Part shown: one piece after another, positions 1-10,666 of the stretch | How positions within the stretch are numbered: the stretch's first letter is position 1 | Layout of the letters: the number at the start of each line of letters is the position of its first letter | Source of the DNA: Elysia crispata | Taxonomy: Eukaryota > Mollusca > Gastropoda > Plakobranchidae | Assembly (NCBI GenBank): GCA_033675545.1 | Contig: JAWDGP010006906.1 | Coordinates: forward strand, 47,501-111,500 | Length of the DNA stretch: 64,000 nt | Reading direction: 5' to 3' | Notes under the pieces: generated by a model | The model's database searches: none | What the model saw: only the letters and a program-made list of their open reading frames with translations | Told to the model about the DNA's origin: nothing | Made by a program: the position numbers and the translations under genes

Positions 1-460
1 TGAACTTTTTTTTTGGAATCCAGGTCCTAAGATCAACATTCTGCACTAGTAAACCTTTGTAAATGTAAAAGCGGATGAAACAAATAACACGATGCAAGAT
101 TTTATATGAGAGGAAACTAGCCTAACTACTTACCAAGCAACTTGTTTATTTACAGTATTATAACTGGTAACCAGTCCAAATCAGTTGAATATAATAATTC
201 AGAGTCTTAAGTAAAGCATTTGAAAATATAATTATAAAATTCTCATTTTTTTGGTATTTCAAAAGAGCATACAGTCTGCTACCTCTCAGAGAATATAATG
301 GATTTGAAGCAATTTTGAACATTGTTTAAGATATCAAGACCTTTGATTTGTGAAATGAGTGGTTAAATTCTTCTTTGAATTTATTGCACAATATTGAATT
401 CTAAAATGCAGTGATATAGTCTACTGTATGTGTCTTTTCTAAGCTGTGTATTTGTGTAAG
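1..460. other. Upstream intron of the RGS gene
   Basis: AT-rich sequence with no recognisable exon. It is inferred to be intron because the first exon begins in mid-protein. Confidence 0.7.
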
Positions 461-585
461 AGGACCATGCAGAACAAGCAGCGGCTGGAGCTTGCTGACT
501 ATGAGGCAGAAAACTTGGCTCGTCTTCAAAAAATGTTCTCTAGAAAGTGGGAATTTATCTTCATGCAGGCAGAGGCCCAGGCCAA
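461..585 (+). CDS. RGS7: RGS gene exon A (DEP-helical-extension region)
   Basis: In frame from ATG 467 (an internal Met); the exon ends GCC-AA before gtaagt, phase 2. The acceptor could be at 460/461 or 462/463, because two AG dinucleotides are adjacent and the pyrimidine tract is poor. It encodes the conserved [19 protein letters not shown] and [15 protein letters not shown] stretches of RGS6/7. Confidence 0.92.
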
Positions 586-3500
586 GTAAGTTTTTAACCC
601 TCACTACAGTATTACAAGCAAGTCTTTCTGAAGAGATCTCGACAGATCAGACACTGTTTAAAATAGTTAAGTGTCTTCTACTAGATAAAACTGTTACACA
701 ATAAAATTAAAATAAACATACTGCAAAAGCAATTTTTTTCATTTTTCTGTGTTGCATAACAATATGCTCCATTCATATATATTGCTCTTCAAAGATTTAT
801 CGCATATGAAATTTCCTAAGATTAATCATATGTATAGCGCTTTTGATTTTATCAAAACTTTACATATTAATTTTTTTGTCCTTTTTATAGAATCAACTTT
901 TAAGCAAAAGATGCCTCCTTCCATTCTAAGACTTTTTTAAAAATCCAAGACAAGAAAAATTCTCATTTCTTTCAAATATAGAGTGGACAAGAAAAGAGAC
1001 AAGTTAGAGAGGAAAGTGCTTGACAGTCAAGAAAGAGCATTCTGGGATGTACATCGACCTGTGGTGAGCTTTTCAGTGTTTGGAAGTCATGTTTTGCACA
1101 AAGTTATTTACCATTACGTTGATAGTTTTACATCAATACCCTCTATAAAATTGTTCACCTGTTTCATGAGTTAAACTCTTAGAGAATCTTTTAAAGTTTT
1201 GTGACCATTATTAGTCCCCATTCTTTTTAAATTATGTCGCAAAAAAAAAAAAGTTAAAAGAAGCAAGAATAAGGACAAACGCAATGAAAGATGTAAAATA
1301 AAAATGAGAAGAAGAAGAGGCTAAAAGTGTTTATTAAATAAGACAAAAGAAAGACAACTCTTGTGCTTACTTTATTTCCTTATTATTTTCTGTCATTTTC
1401 AGCCTGGTTGTGTGAATACTACTGAGGTGGATATAAAGAAGGCATGTAGGATGAACCGTCACTCTAAAATGAGCAGAGTAAGTGGATCTATATCCTAAGT
1501 TTATTGAGAGCCAAATTGTGAAGTTTCCAATATCCTTCACTTTAAGATATGGGCCACTATAATCACAATGTACAGTCTGTCTTTGCAGTTTTATTTAAAA
1601 GCCAACATTTCCATATTAAGCCAAAAAAGAATATGTTTGTAAAAAGATACAAATTGTATCTTTAGAAATAAAAAGTGATAATGCAGACAAAAATTGAGAT
1701 TCTCTGGATAAAAAAAAATGAAAAAAACTTTCTCTTCAACCTCAGCCTAATTATGCCGTGCCAGGAGGCAGGATCAGCCCTAGTGTGTCTGAGGCAGATC
1801 TGCATACGCCAGCAGACACCATACGGCACGAGGTGGGTGACTCAGACCTGACCTTTGACATCATTTTTAGTGTTCTTTAAGCTTTGTCTTCCCCATTTTC
1901 ACCAATTTTTACTGCAGTCCTTTTGTTCCCTCTTATATATGTGGCTTTCAAACGTTTTATATTATGCTAAATGATAGATTTTATGTTTCTTTTTGACTTT
2001 TCATATATGAATTGCAAACTGTCTTTGCTATTAGGGTAACAGAAAACTACTTCCTGTGGAGCTTCATTTTATGTGAGGCATGAAATAAAGGATATTACTT
2101 TTTCTAAATATACTGCATTATTCTTTGCAAACAAATCTTTAGCACCAGTGTTGGATGTTTGCTCATTTTTTTCGAATAAATTAATTTACCAATCAACAGT
2201 AGCTGGATTTGCCTCTTCTATCCTTTAATTGCTAGGAAGAATATGTTGGAAGTAGTTCTTTGGGATCGCTTCTTGAGGGTTGTTTCTTTAAGATTCTTAT
2301 ATTTTTGTATTCAAAAGTTTGCTAGTTCTGTTTGCAAACCATCATTGAAATACACTTTTTGGTGGTGTGCTCAGAACCTATGGGAAGTAGCTTTAGAACA
2401 TGCAGAGCTACAAATGATAAATTGTTTAAATAAAGAAAAATAATTATAAATAGTTGTATGGAAATACCTCTTTATTGGTTAAAACATCTTTTTTTGCTTG
2501 TCAAGGAAAGTTATCCATTATCCATTATCAGTATAAGTATTATATCTAATCTTAAGATACAGCTTTTATCTTTTTGATGTAGCTTCCTTCATTTTCAAAC
2601 TTTCATGACAGTGATATGTCCTTTCAGCAATGATTCAATTTTAAAAATGCACAAGTTTTAAATCTCAAATGCAAATCATAATCTTGTGCATCTAATTGAA
2701 ACTAGAATCAAATCTTTCTACCTTGCAATTCTACAATTATCTATTTTTGAATCAATCACAAACAAACCAGCAGAGGTCAACCAGTTGCCATATCGGTTGC
2801 CAAATTAACTTGGTCAGTTTGTTGTGGGAACACATTTAGGGATTAGAATTTCTGCATGTGTGGCCAATTAAAAAATCATTTCGCCATTCACTGAAACATA
2901 TAGGAAGCAATTCTGATTACTGCTATAGTTTATGCTTGTTTCAATGTCAGATACCCATTCAAGATTATTTGCATTATATATTATAGGTAACTCATCCTTA
3001 CAATCATACTCTAATAAGAAATTATTTTTTTTCTTCTCATCAGATTGATGCTTTACGCAGAAAATTAGAAAAACGACGGGTAAAAATATCCAAAGTTGTA
3101 GAATGGTAAGTTATTTAGGCTATTAGATAATAGAGATGTAAAAGTTAAGCTTGTAACTGAAATTGAATAAACATGTGTAAGCCAGATATTTTGCTCTCTT
3201 CAGAATAAGTAAGATGAATGGTCAGTCACTGTCACCCTCAAAAAGTTGGAGAATCATTTTTTTTTCAATTTTGTATATAAGCTATGGTGATTTTGTTTAA
3301 AAAAAATTAGCCTTTTATATTAAATTTTCTGACTTATATGATAAAAGATCTTTGCAAATATTTCTGATGTCACATGGTTGCAGATATTAGAAGTATTAGA
3401 ATACTGACATAATCTTTCACTGACTATAGTTTGGTACACAGTTAACATCTGAGAGAGGTGGAACTTGCAAGGAAAGAAAAAGAGCATGTAAAGTTTTCAG

Positions 3501-6500
3501 TCATCTAAAGAAGGCCTCAACAGCTTATGAAATAGTGACCAGTGCACAAAATATGGAGCAAAATGAAAGAACTGAGCCACAAGAATTATTTACTAAAAAT
3601 TAGAGATTCCGAGAGCTTCAATCACCTAGGGTTATCAAAACACAGTAAGATAAAATTTGGAAAGATGAGAATGTTGCCCTTGGTTCCAAAATTAGACTGA
3701 TACATTTCATCCCCTTTTCAATCTATCTATATGTTGGTAAAACAAAAGTACTTACAGCTAAGTTAGAGGGAAGGATACAAGTCACAAAAAAGATACTTTT
3801 GAAGGCTTTGGGCATCTTAAAATCTTAAAATGTAATTGTGTAAACAAATAAGGATGTGAAGAATAGAAATAGGCAAGCAATTTGAGCTCTAACAGCTAGC
3901 CAATTTGAAATAAATACAGAGATGATAAAGTCATATAATAATAATTAGATCAACGGGAATTGAAAAGACAGTCCTACAGAGCATGGTACAAAGTGACATT
4001 TAGGGATGAGCAGAAAAGATATGGGAAGGCAAGATATATTGCAAAGGATTTGAAATTCACTGAAGTCCTTCATAAGGCTGAAAAAGGAAGATAGAATAGA
4101 GTAAGTTGTTGTCACATCATCCATAATATTCCAACAGTCATCAGGACTCAGGGATCGATTAAAGAGAAATGATACCATCAGGTGTGAAAGAAGCTTATAT
4201 CTGATGCTCTTTTGATAAAAAAGCAAGATGGCTTGTCATACCAGCAGTGCATTCATAATTCTATACAAACAGTAAAAACTCCCGAAATTCACATGTGTTT
4301 TGAAATCTCCATCATATTAATTTTGATCGGCGCAAGTATCAGATTCTAATCCGTTGAGAAATCAATTAAAGAAACTTTTTATTCATGAAGTTTATTACAT
4401 CCATTCAAAACACCTCAAGTTTAAAATTTGTGAACTTTGTTTTTGCAGCATCACAAGATAAACTCAATGACTTTATATCCAGTCTTGTAAATTCCAAGCC
4501 TCTGATGAACATTTTTAGTGATTCAAGTATACAAACCAGAACTTAGAGTAAGATCATATTAAGTTCAATAGATAATCATTCATCTTGTTATCAGTCTGTT
4601 CTACATTATTAAGGAAGACATTGAAGTGCTGTAGAGAAAAAAAAAGTTTATCTTCCTGCCATCAAAACTGCAGTTAAAATTTAATGAAAACTATTTAAAA
4701 ATGTAATCATCTAGATTTTTTAGCTGGCTGAGACATTAAAACTTTATAAAGTACTCTTCCCTGCTGACAATATTTGTAGAACCTTAATGAATGAGGTTGT
4801 TTTAGGTATTCATAAGCCACTGAGAAAAATGGAAACTTTATTGACTAAAACAATAAACACAGCAATGAGATTGTCACCAGCTTTTCTCTGAAATCTCCAG
4901 TTACATAGCTTACTACCAGCAATATGCAGAATTTGATGCCTTTATCACTAGTCCGGACACTTCCAATCCTTGGATCTCAGACAGCACTGAGTTTTGGGAA
5001 CAAGAAAAGACAATGTGAGTAAAACCATCTAAAAAGTCCATAAAAATTAAATAATCAAGATAGTTTTTTCTTCTAATTTTGCATTACCATAAAAGAGTTA
5101 TACATCATTCTGTTTTTGTGTTTACCTCTTAGGTTGAAGAATTTATGATGAGAGACATATTTTTAGCAGTTTGAATACTATGCTTGTACAAGACAAATTG
5201 GCCTCCACTGTTGCCAGCTAATAATGTTTTCATAAAGATGGCCTTTTTTTTTCTCTAGCCTTTAATGAGGGCAACAGCTGAAAAAAGGTTTAACAGCCTT
5301 TTTATCCCTACCTAATTTTCATGACTCAAAATTGCACCTTACTCTTTACCAAGTGAACTTTTCAAGAACAAGGTTTAATGATGATTTATGCAAGATTCAG
5401 GGCAATGCTGTCTTTCACATGGTTTTTTTCCAGGAACCCAAGGGAAATTCCTCAACGCAGAGTTAAACGATGGGCCTTTAGTATAGAAGAACTCTTATCT
5501 GACCCAGCTGGTCGAGATCAATTTAGCAAATTTCTTGATAAAGAATTTAGCGGGGAGAATCTCAAGTAAGTCTTGTGATTGATATAATGAGACTGTCTTT
5601 TTAATGTTTTAGGGAGCCATGAGCACAATGCACAAAGGTAATTAGACTAGATTTGTGATATAAAATAAAGTGCCACATATTCTTTTCCAAACGGAAATGA
5701 AATAATCCGAAGGATTATCATGAAAAAGTACATAATTAGCAATTCTTTAAGTATTCATATCAGTTTCATCAGCCTAATATTTCGGCAGAACTGCTGCATG
5801 TTTAAAAATTCCAACATTTCATTTCTCTAGTTATCAATTTGCAGATGTCCATGAGAGTCGTTTTTCGTTGTTCAAGTCACTCTAAGAATCATTTTCACAT
5901 CTCTTCTATGATAACTTTATCAATATCAATAACTTTCAATCATATGTGCAATTGAACAAAATATTTAATAAAGCACTTATTTATAATCAAACTTTTTGTT
6001 TCAAATGAGCAATCTGTTAAAAATGTCATTGCCTTTTTTAGGATTTGATAATCTGTGTTTGAGATAGGCTAAACTGGCTCAGCATTGTTTTTATATAAAT
6101 ATTTACCTGGTCTGGACTCCAACAAAATGTATGATGGTGTACAGATATATAGATCTAGTTTGCCTATTTAGATATCAAGAGACAGTTTGGTGTCTAAGCC
6201 ATCCTGTTGAAACTTAATAAGGAGGTATTTTATCTTGCCTTAAAAAATAATAACTTTGTTGGTCTAGTTTACTAAGTGTTCTACTTATTCCAAAATGAAT
6301 GCTTTCTTGAGAAACAGTCTAAATGAAATTTTATAACTCTGTGCTGTGTAGACTCATTGGCAATTGGATTTTACTCATGGGAAAAAGGAAATAAACAGAA
6401 AGCATAAAAATTGAGCAATGTTATAAATATATATATATATATATATATGAAATTTATATTCTTTGTCACGCATTGTGAAAGACAGATAAAATGATTTCAT

Positions 6501-9500
6501 GGTCTGAAGTTGCTTTTTTATTTTAATCAAGTGAACTGGGTCAAAAGTTCATGAGGGCACACAGGCTATGTAGGCTGGAAACAAACTAAATGCAGGCAAA
6601 TAGTAGAGTATAAAATATTCATTCTGAAGAGTTACAGGCTTTAAGAAAAGTGTAATCCTGTTGGTTAACTTTCTTTTTATATATATTCTATTATTGAAGC
6701 TAATATTTGGAGTTGTAATCATCATCACCAAATTCTTCACTGTATCCAAATTTGTTTTTTTGCAGATTTTGGTTAGCTTGTCAAGAGCTCAAAGGTCTGG
6801 CCATGCGTGAGGTTAACAAAAAAGTGCATGAAATTTTCAGGTAGGGACTGTAAGAACTAGATATAGAATTTTCCTTTTCACCATAATGGTCTTTTTTCTT
6901 GCTAAGTTTTCCCTGATATAACGGTAATTAGATAAATTGAAAAACTAGGGATACAGATACAAATTCCAATAGGCCTATCAGACTGAAATAGAATCATTTA
7001 AAAAAAATAAAACTATGCTTTGCCATGTAAATATTAGATTGATGTCTCTTAGTTTAATGATATTTAAAAATATTGTTAAGCAGGTTCAAAAATAAACATG
7101 ACAAAAAAGATCAAAAGATTTAGATTGTGCTAAAATAGTAAATAAAGAGACTGAGTGTCCATGATCTTTATTAATAGACTTTGTTTTGAATGCATATAAA
7201 AGATGAAGAACATAAAGAATGACAATCACAAACAGTTGAGAAATTCATTCACTTTATAATCATAACCAATGCCACACAAATTTTTTTAGGATTGTATTGT
7301 CAGCTAAAACAGAACTAAATGCTACAAATATCTGTTATGACAAACTATAAAATCTTCCGAGATTCCAAGCAAGTTCTTTATGAAAGCCAATCTGAATTAT
7401 TTAATGAAGTTTTTATCATTTAGACTCACTTGTTTACTGCGAAAAGCCACCTTCATACTAAAAAGTAGTGAAAAATAACTATAAAAAGTACAAAGGTATG
7501 ATTCATGCACAGGAGTCAACATGAGTGATCTAGGCCCATGTCCATAGTCCTGACTGATTACAAAAGCACAAAAGCATTTTTAAGCTCATTTAAGATTATG
7601 AACTGAGCAGTTAATAAACATATGTGACTGAAAATTAAAAAAAAAAATTATAGTTTCAGCAAAAATACATCAAATGTGAAAAAGAACATACAGAAAAGTG
7701 GGGTGAACTATTCTATATTTATTCAATAAACTAAAATGGACAACAATATGTGTGATACTACTTCAAACTTTGATTAAAAACGTCATTAGCTGCTATAGGA
7801 TCTTTCTTCTAAATATATTTGTACAGAAAATTTTTATGTCCGTAGGATCAAGTTGATTATAATATGAGTTGTTAACCTTTTCACGTGTTACTTCTGCTCT
7901 TTAAATACCCTTTAAACATTTTTTAGAACAAGAAAGTATTCCTATTGAACTTTTAATAAAATTTTCAGTCTCTCCAGACATGCTGGACATTGCTCTGCAC
8001 AATGTAAAATGCAAAATGTATGAGTGGCTCATACATTTGAATGTAAACGGGAAAAAGCTCTCTTAGCCAAAATTTTCAAATGGATCACTTATACCTTTTG
8101 GTATTGAAGGATCCATTTAACAGAAAGAACTTACACTTTTGACCAGGTTTTTTTTTTCATTTATATAATTTAAAAGTATTTTCCTCTTTTTGGAAATTTG
8201 GCACAAAAAGGAACAATTGGAAAACAAAAGTAAAAAGCAATTTTCCATGTTTGTTTTCAGTGTGTGTTGTTTCTTCTTTTTTTTAGGTATTTTTTTTTTA
8301 AATCTATCAATATTAGAGCTATTCCTTTAGGAGGCTTTGACATCCAAATAGGGAAGAAACTGGAGTCGAGGACATACTAAGTTCTAACACCAATCAATTG
8401 GTTCTATACTCTTATTTTCTTTACCACAATTGCATTAATTTTCTGTGCAAGTCTTTGAAAAGAATGAGAGTAGGAGATTATATAGATTAGATCAAGAAAT
8501 GAGGCAAGAAAGAATGAATATGGAAACAGAGGTGGAGAATGTTTATTCCTGAATGGTTTTAGAGTTATAACTTGTGTTTTTTTCTCAGATACACCTTGTT
8601 TCCAGCTTTATTTGGTATAAAGCTATGGAAATGAATGATATTAAATGTGTATTGGATCATATAAAGCTTTTAAGATATATTTTTTATGATGAAAAAAAAA
8701 CTATTTTTTTCTTGTCTATTCCATGCTTTAATAATTGGTGAATTGTATTAAAAACCACTTCATCATTTGTTTGCAGGTTAACCTTGTATAATACTAAAAT
8801 AATTATCAGATTTCATGAAATATTTTTAATATGATTTAATTTCATGACAAATTATATAAACTAAATATGTATCTCAGTACATCATTTTGCTGAAATGGAA
8901 TGAAATTATCGAGCTGATGTCTCTTGTATGGACATGATTTTCAATATGCTTATTTCAGAAAATCTGATTTTTACTACTATCTTTTTTTAGCTCTGCAATA
9001 AGGGGTTCTTTTTCAGCAAATTCTTGGGCCCAGGAGCTCATAATGCAGACAATGTGGTTTTCAATATGCATATTTCAGAAAATCTGATTTTTACTGCTAT
9101 TTTTTTTTAGCTCTGCAATAATGGGTTCTTTTTCAGTGAATTTTTGGCCCCAGGAGCTCATAATCCAGTCAATGTAGATTGTCAGATTATGGAACTGGTG
9201 CGGCGGCGCATGGAGATGAGGGGAGACAATGCCCCTACACGCTTTGTTTTTGATGAAGCTCAGGTTGGTACAGTTTGATATAGAAAATGTTCACTTATGT
9301 TAAACTTTACCTGCAAAATCGTTGAAGATCATCTCCAATGCTTAGGAATTTGAGAGATAATCCTTATAAACATTTTTTTATGCATTAACTTTTACTCCTC
9401 ACTTCCAACTTTTTCAAGTTTGTTTTTTAAGTCTGTGACACTCTTACACAGCAAATAAGACTATGAGATGATCGATAAAGACAATAAGATAATTTTTGTT

Positions 9501-10666
9501 TAAGCAATATGAAAGTCACTGGCATCAAAGTTGATTTGTAATTAGTTTTGCTTGAATATTAATGATACAGTCACAATATAAAAGCTGTGCTTGTAATTAA
9601 GAAAAAACTTGACTTACTCTTAAGAAAATCAATAAATTTTCACATAAAAAATACTAAATTAAATTATACTAAATTTAATCATTTCACTTCAAAAAATAGA
9701 AATTATTTGAAACATCCATGTTTGTTTTCAAATGAGATAAAGATCATATCAGTAAGCAACTTGTGTCTGTACTTAAAATTCTCATGCTTTTTTTTTTTTG
9801 AGGCTTGGCATTATTGGTGGGCAAATTCACATGATCTCTGAGGATTACAGATATTTCTTTCTTTATTGCTTTTTATAATTATATGATCATCATGCAACAT
9901 CTTATTCCTATTACTAATTGAAATCTTTGTCCAAATGTTATGTTTGCCATATTTCTGTGGTGTTCATGTGTATTGATTCTCTGAAGTATAATACCCATGA
10001 AACTCACTTACTGAAACGTCATCAAGCAAGGACGTAGTCTAATTCTAATATGAACTTTGCAGTTTTATGACAATCACATACATTTGCTTATTTTTTACCT
10101 TGTTATATAAGCAGCACCTTGAAGAAAAATCATTGTTGAGTATGTTTTTTCCCCTTAACAATTTTCTTGATACTAATGTACTTGTTAATTCTGCTTTTAG
10201 GTTTCCCCAATTAAAAAATCTAACATATGATTAAGAAAATAGTAACACTCACAGGACTGAAACTTCATCTTTTGTTTCATAAAGGAATCTATTTATCTAA
10301 CCACATCACTTTTTCTTCTCAACAATGAACTGTCTAATGCATTAATAAGTGAGTTGACAATATTATATGACTACAAATATATTAACAAATATTTAACATA
10401 AAATGAAAAATTTAGTAGCTTGGGTCTCATATTTTCCATCATTTGTTAATTTGCCCCGATCCATTACTTTAAAGCTCATTTTTCTATGATGTAGAGCTGA
10501 CCTTTTTATCTTGCAGGACCACATATTCAAATTGATGAAAAGTGATAGCTACAGTCGATACCTGCGCTCCGACCAGTATAAGGAATTTTTGTGTGGGACC
10601 AGAAAGAAAGTGAGGCATCTGCCAGTCATACAGTCTGACTGGGCCGCTAGCATTTTCAAACACTAA
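461..10666 (+). CDS. RGS7: R7-family RGS protein (RGS6/7-like), 3' part of gene, 10 exons
   Basis: R7 RGS proteins bind G-beta-5 through a GGL domain and speed GTP hydrolysis by Gi/o alpha subunits at the membrane, mainly in neurons. Joining 461-585, 982-1063, 1403-1477, 1746-1832, 3044-3105, 4901-5014, 5434-5565, 6766-6840, 9137-9263 and 10517-10666 keeps one frame to TAA. The first three exons match the end of the DEP-helical-extension region of RGS6/7 almost word for word ([37 protein letters not shown]). Exons 5-6 give a GGL domain with its NPW segment. Exons 7-10 give the RGS box ([32 protein letters not shown]). The tail after the box is short, ending FKH. The DEP domain and start codon lie upstream of the window. 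The symbol means R7 family; RGS6 versus RGS7 orthology cannot be settled here. The box is unusual near exon 9 (see findings). Confidence 0.93.
982..1063 (+). CDS. RGS7: RGS gene exon B
   Basis: Acceptor ag at 980-981, donor gtgagc at 1064. The first base completes the Lys codon from exon A. It encodes [31 protein letters not shown] sequence typical of R7 proteins and ends in phase 0. Confidence 0.93.
1403..1477 (+). CDS. RGS7: RGS gene exon C
   Basis: Acceptor cag ends at 1402, donor gtaagt at 1478; 25 codons, phase 0 on both sides. It begins [13 protein letters not shown], a signature of RGS6/7, then diverges into a basic stretch ([10 protein letters not shown]). Confidence 0.92.
1746..1832 (+). 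CDS. RGS7: RGS gene exon D (linker before GGL)
   Basis: 29 codons, phase 0 on both sides, with cag acceptor and gtgggt donor. It encodes a Ser/Pro/Asp-rich linker ([15 protein letters not shown]). Vertebrate RGS6/7 have a low-complexity linker of different sequence here, so the call rests on position, frame and splice sites. Being phase 0/0, it could be skipped without a frameshift. Confidence 0.85.
1833..3043 (+). other. RGS intron D-E, no other feature
   Basis: A 1.2-kb AT-rich intron. A 66-codon open frame at 2243-2443 has no recognisable homology and looks like chance. The shorter introns 586-981, 1064-1402, 1478-1745 and 5015-5433 are also featureless. Confidence 0.7.
3044..3105 (+). 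CDS. RGS7: RGS gene exon E (GGL domain, first helix)
   Basis: Acceptor cag at 3041-3043, donor gtaagt at 3106. It encodes a charged amphipathic helix ([20 protein letters not shown]) that fits the amino-terminal helix of the GGL domain binding G-beta-5. It ends in phase 2. Confidence 0.9.
3649..4160 (+). mobile_element. Decayed non-LTR retrotransposon, 3' end of RT ORF
   Basis: Lies in RGS intron E-F, same strand. A frame open from 3649 to about 3834 reads [17 protein letters not shown], then ILYVGK-like, then [12 protein letters not shown] and LLKALGI. This is the order of the segment after the catalytic core in RTE/CR1/Jockey-type reverse-transcriptase ORFs (WKDKNISLxxKxRL, LYGCETWTLTAxLExRIQ, RRLLGIS). 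Shifted frames downstream carry further family blocks (NRNRQAI near 3860; [12 protein letters not shown] near 3960; KIWEGKIY near 4010; [13 protein letters not shown] near 4080). Stops and frameshifts are many, so it is dead. The clade cannot be assigned. The rest of this intron (3106-3648, 4161-4900) shows nothing clear. Confidence 0.7.
4901..5014 (+). CDS. RGS7: RGS gene exon F (GGL domain, C-terminal part)
   Basis: Acceptor tctccag ends at 4900, donor gtgagt at 5015. It contains [14 protein letters not shown] and SNPWISD, the invariant Asn-Pro-Trp region of GGL domains that contacts the G-beta-5 propeller. It ends with AT, so the next G completes a Met codon. Confidence 0.93.
5434..5565 (+). 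CDS. RGS7: RGS gene exon G (start of RGS box)
   Basis: Acceptor ttttttccag, donor gtaagt at 5566; 132 nt. It encodes [20 protein letters not shown] and then [12 protein letters not shown]. The Glu-Asn of SGEN is one of the G-alpha-contacting positions of the family. Confidence 0.95.
5566..6765 (+). other. RGS intron G-H with short (AT)n
   Basis: A 1.2-kb AT-rich intron. The only feature seen is an (AT)n run at about 6426-6448. Confidence 0.7.
6766..6840 (+). CDS. RGS7: RGS gene exon H (RGS box)
   Basis: Acceptor tttgcag ends at 6765, donor gtaggg at 6841. It encodes [11 protein letters not shown] followed by VNKKVHEIF, the FWxAxxxLK helix of RGS boxes. It ends AG, joining the T at 9137 to make Ser. 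Confidence 0.94.
6841..9136 (+). other. RGS intron H-I
   Basis: A 2.3-kb AT-rich intron with no recognisable gene. Its last 196 bases belong to the 120-bp tandem duplication described separately. Confidence 0.75.
8941..9180 (+). repeat. 120-bp tandem duplication spanning an exon acceptor
   Basis: Copy 1 (8941-9060) and copy 2 (9061-9180) align without gaps and differ at about 12 of 120 positions. Each copy holds a pyrimidine-rich tract, a cag acceptor (ending at 9016 and 9136) and the first 44 bases of exon I. Copy 1 reads [14 protein letters not shown] in frame and runs into TAG within copy 2's intronic part. It has no good donor, so copy 2 must supply the functional acceptor. Confidence 0.93.
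9137..9263 (+). CDS. RGS7: RGS gene exon I (RGS box, divergent helix)
   Basis: Acceptor tttttcag ends at 9136, donor gttggt at 9264. It encodes [14 protein letters not shown], then an Arg-rich segment ([14 protein letters not shown]) and RFVFDEAQ. The Arg-rich part is longer than in vertebrate RGS7 and lacks its TTQNV motif. The acceptor and first 44 bases lie in the second copy of a 120-bp tandem duplication. Confidence 0.92.
9264..10516 (+). other. RGS last intron
   Basis: A 1.25-kb AT-rich intron. An 84-codon open frame at 9587-9841 is unrecognised and probably chance. Confidence 0.7.
10517..10666 (+). CDS. RGS7: RGS gene last coding exon
   Basis: Acceptor ttgcag ends at 10516; open to TAA at 10664-10666. 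It begins [21 protein letters not shown], the final RGS-box helices, then a 23-residue basic/hydrophobic tail ending SIFKH. The tail is short, with none of the long C-terminus of RGS9. Confidence 0.94.
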   Translation, partial: DHIFKLMKSDSYSRYLRSDQYKEFLCGTRKKVRHLPVIQSDWAASIFKH

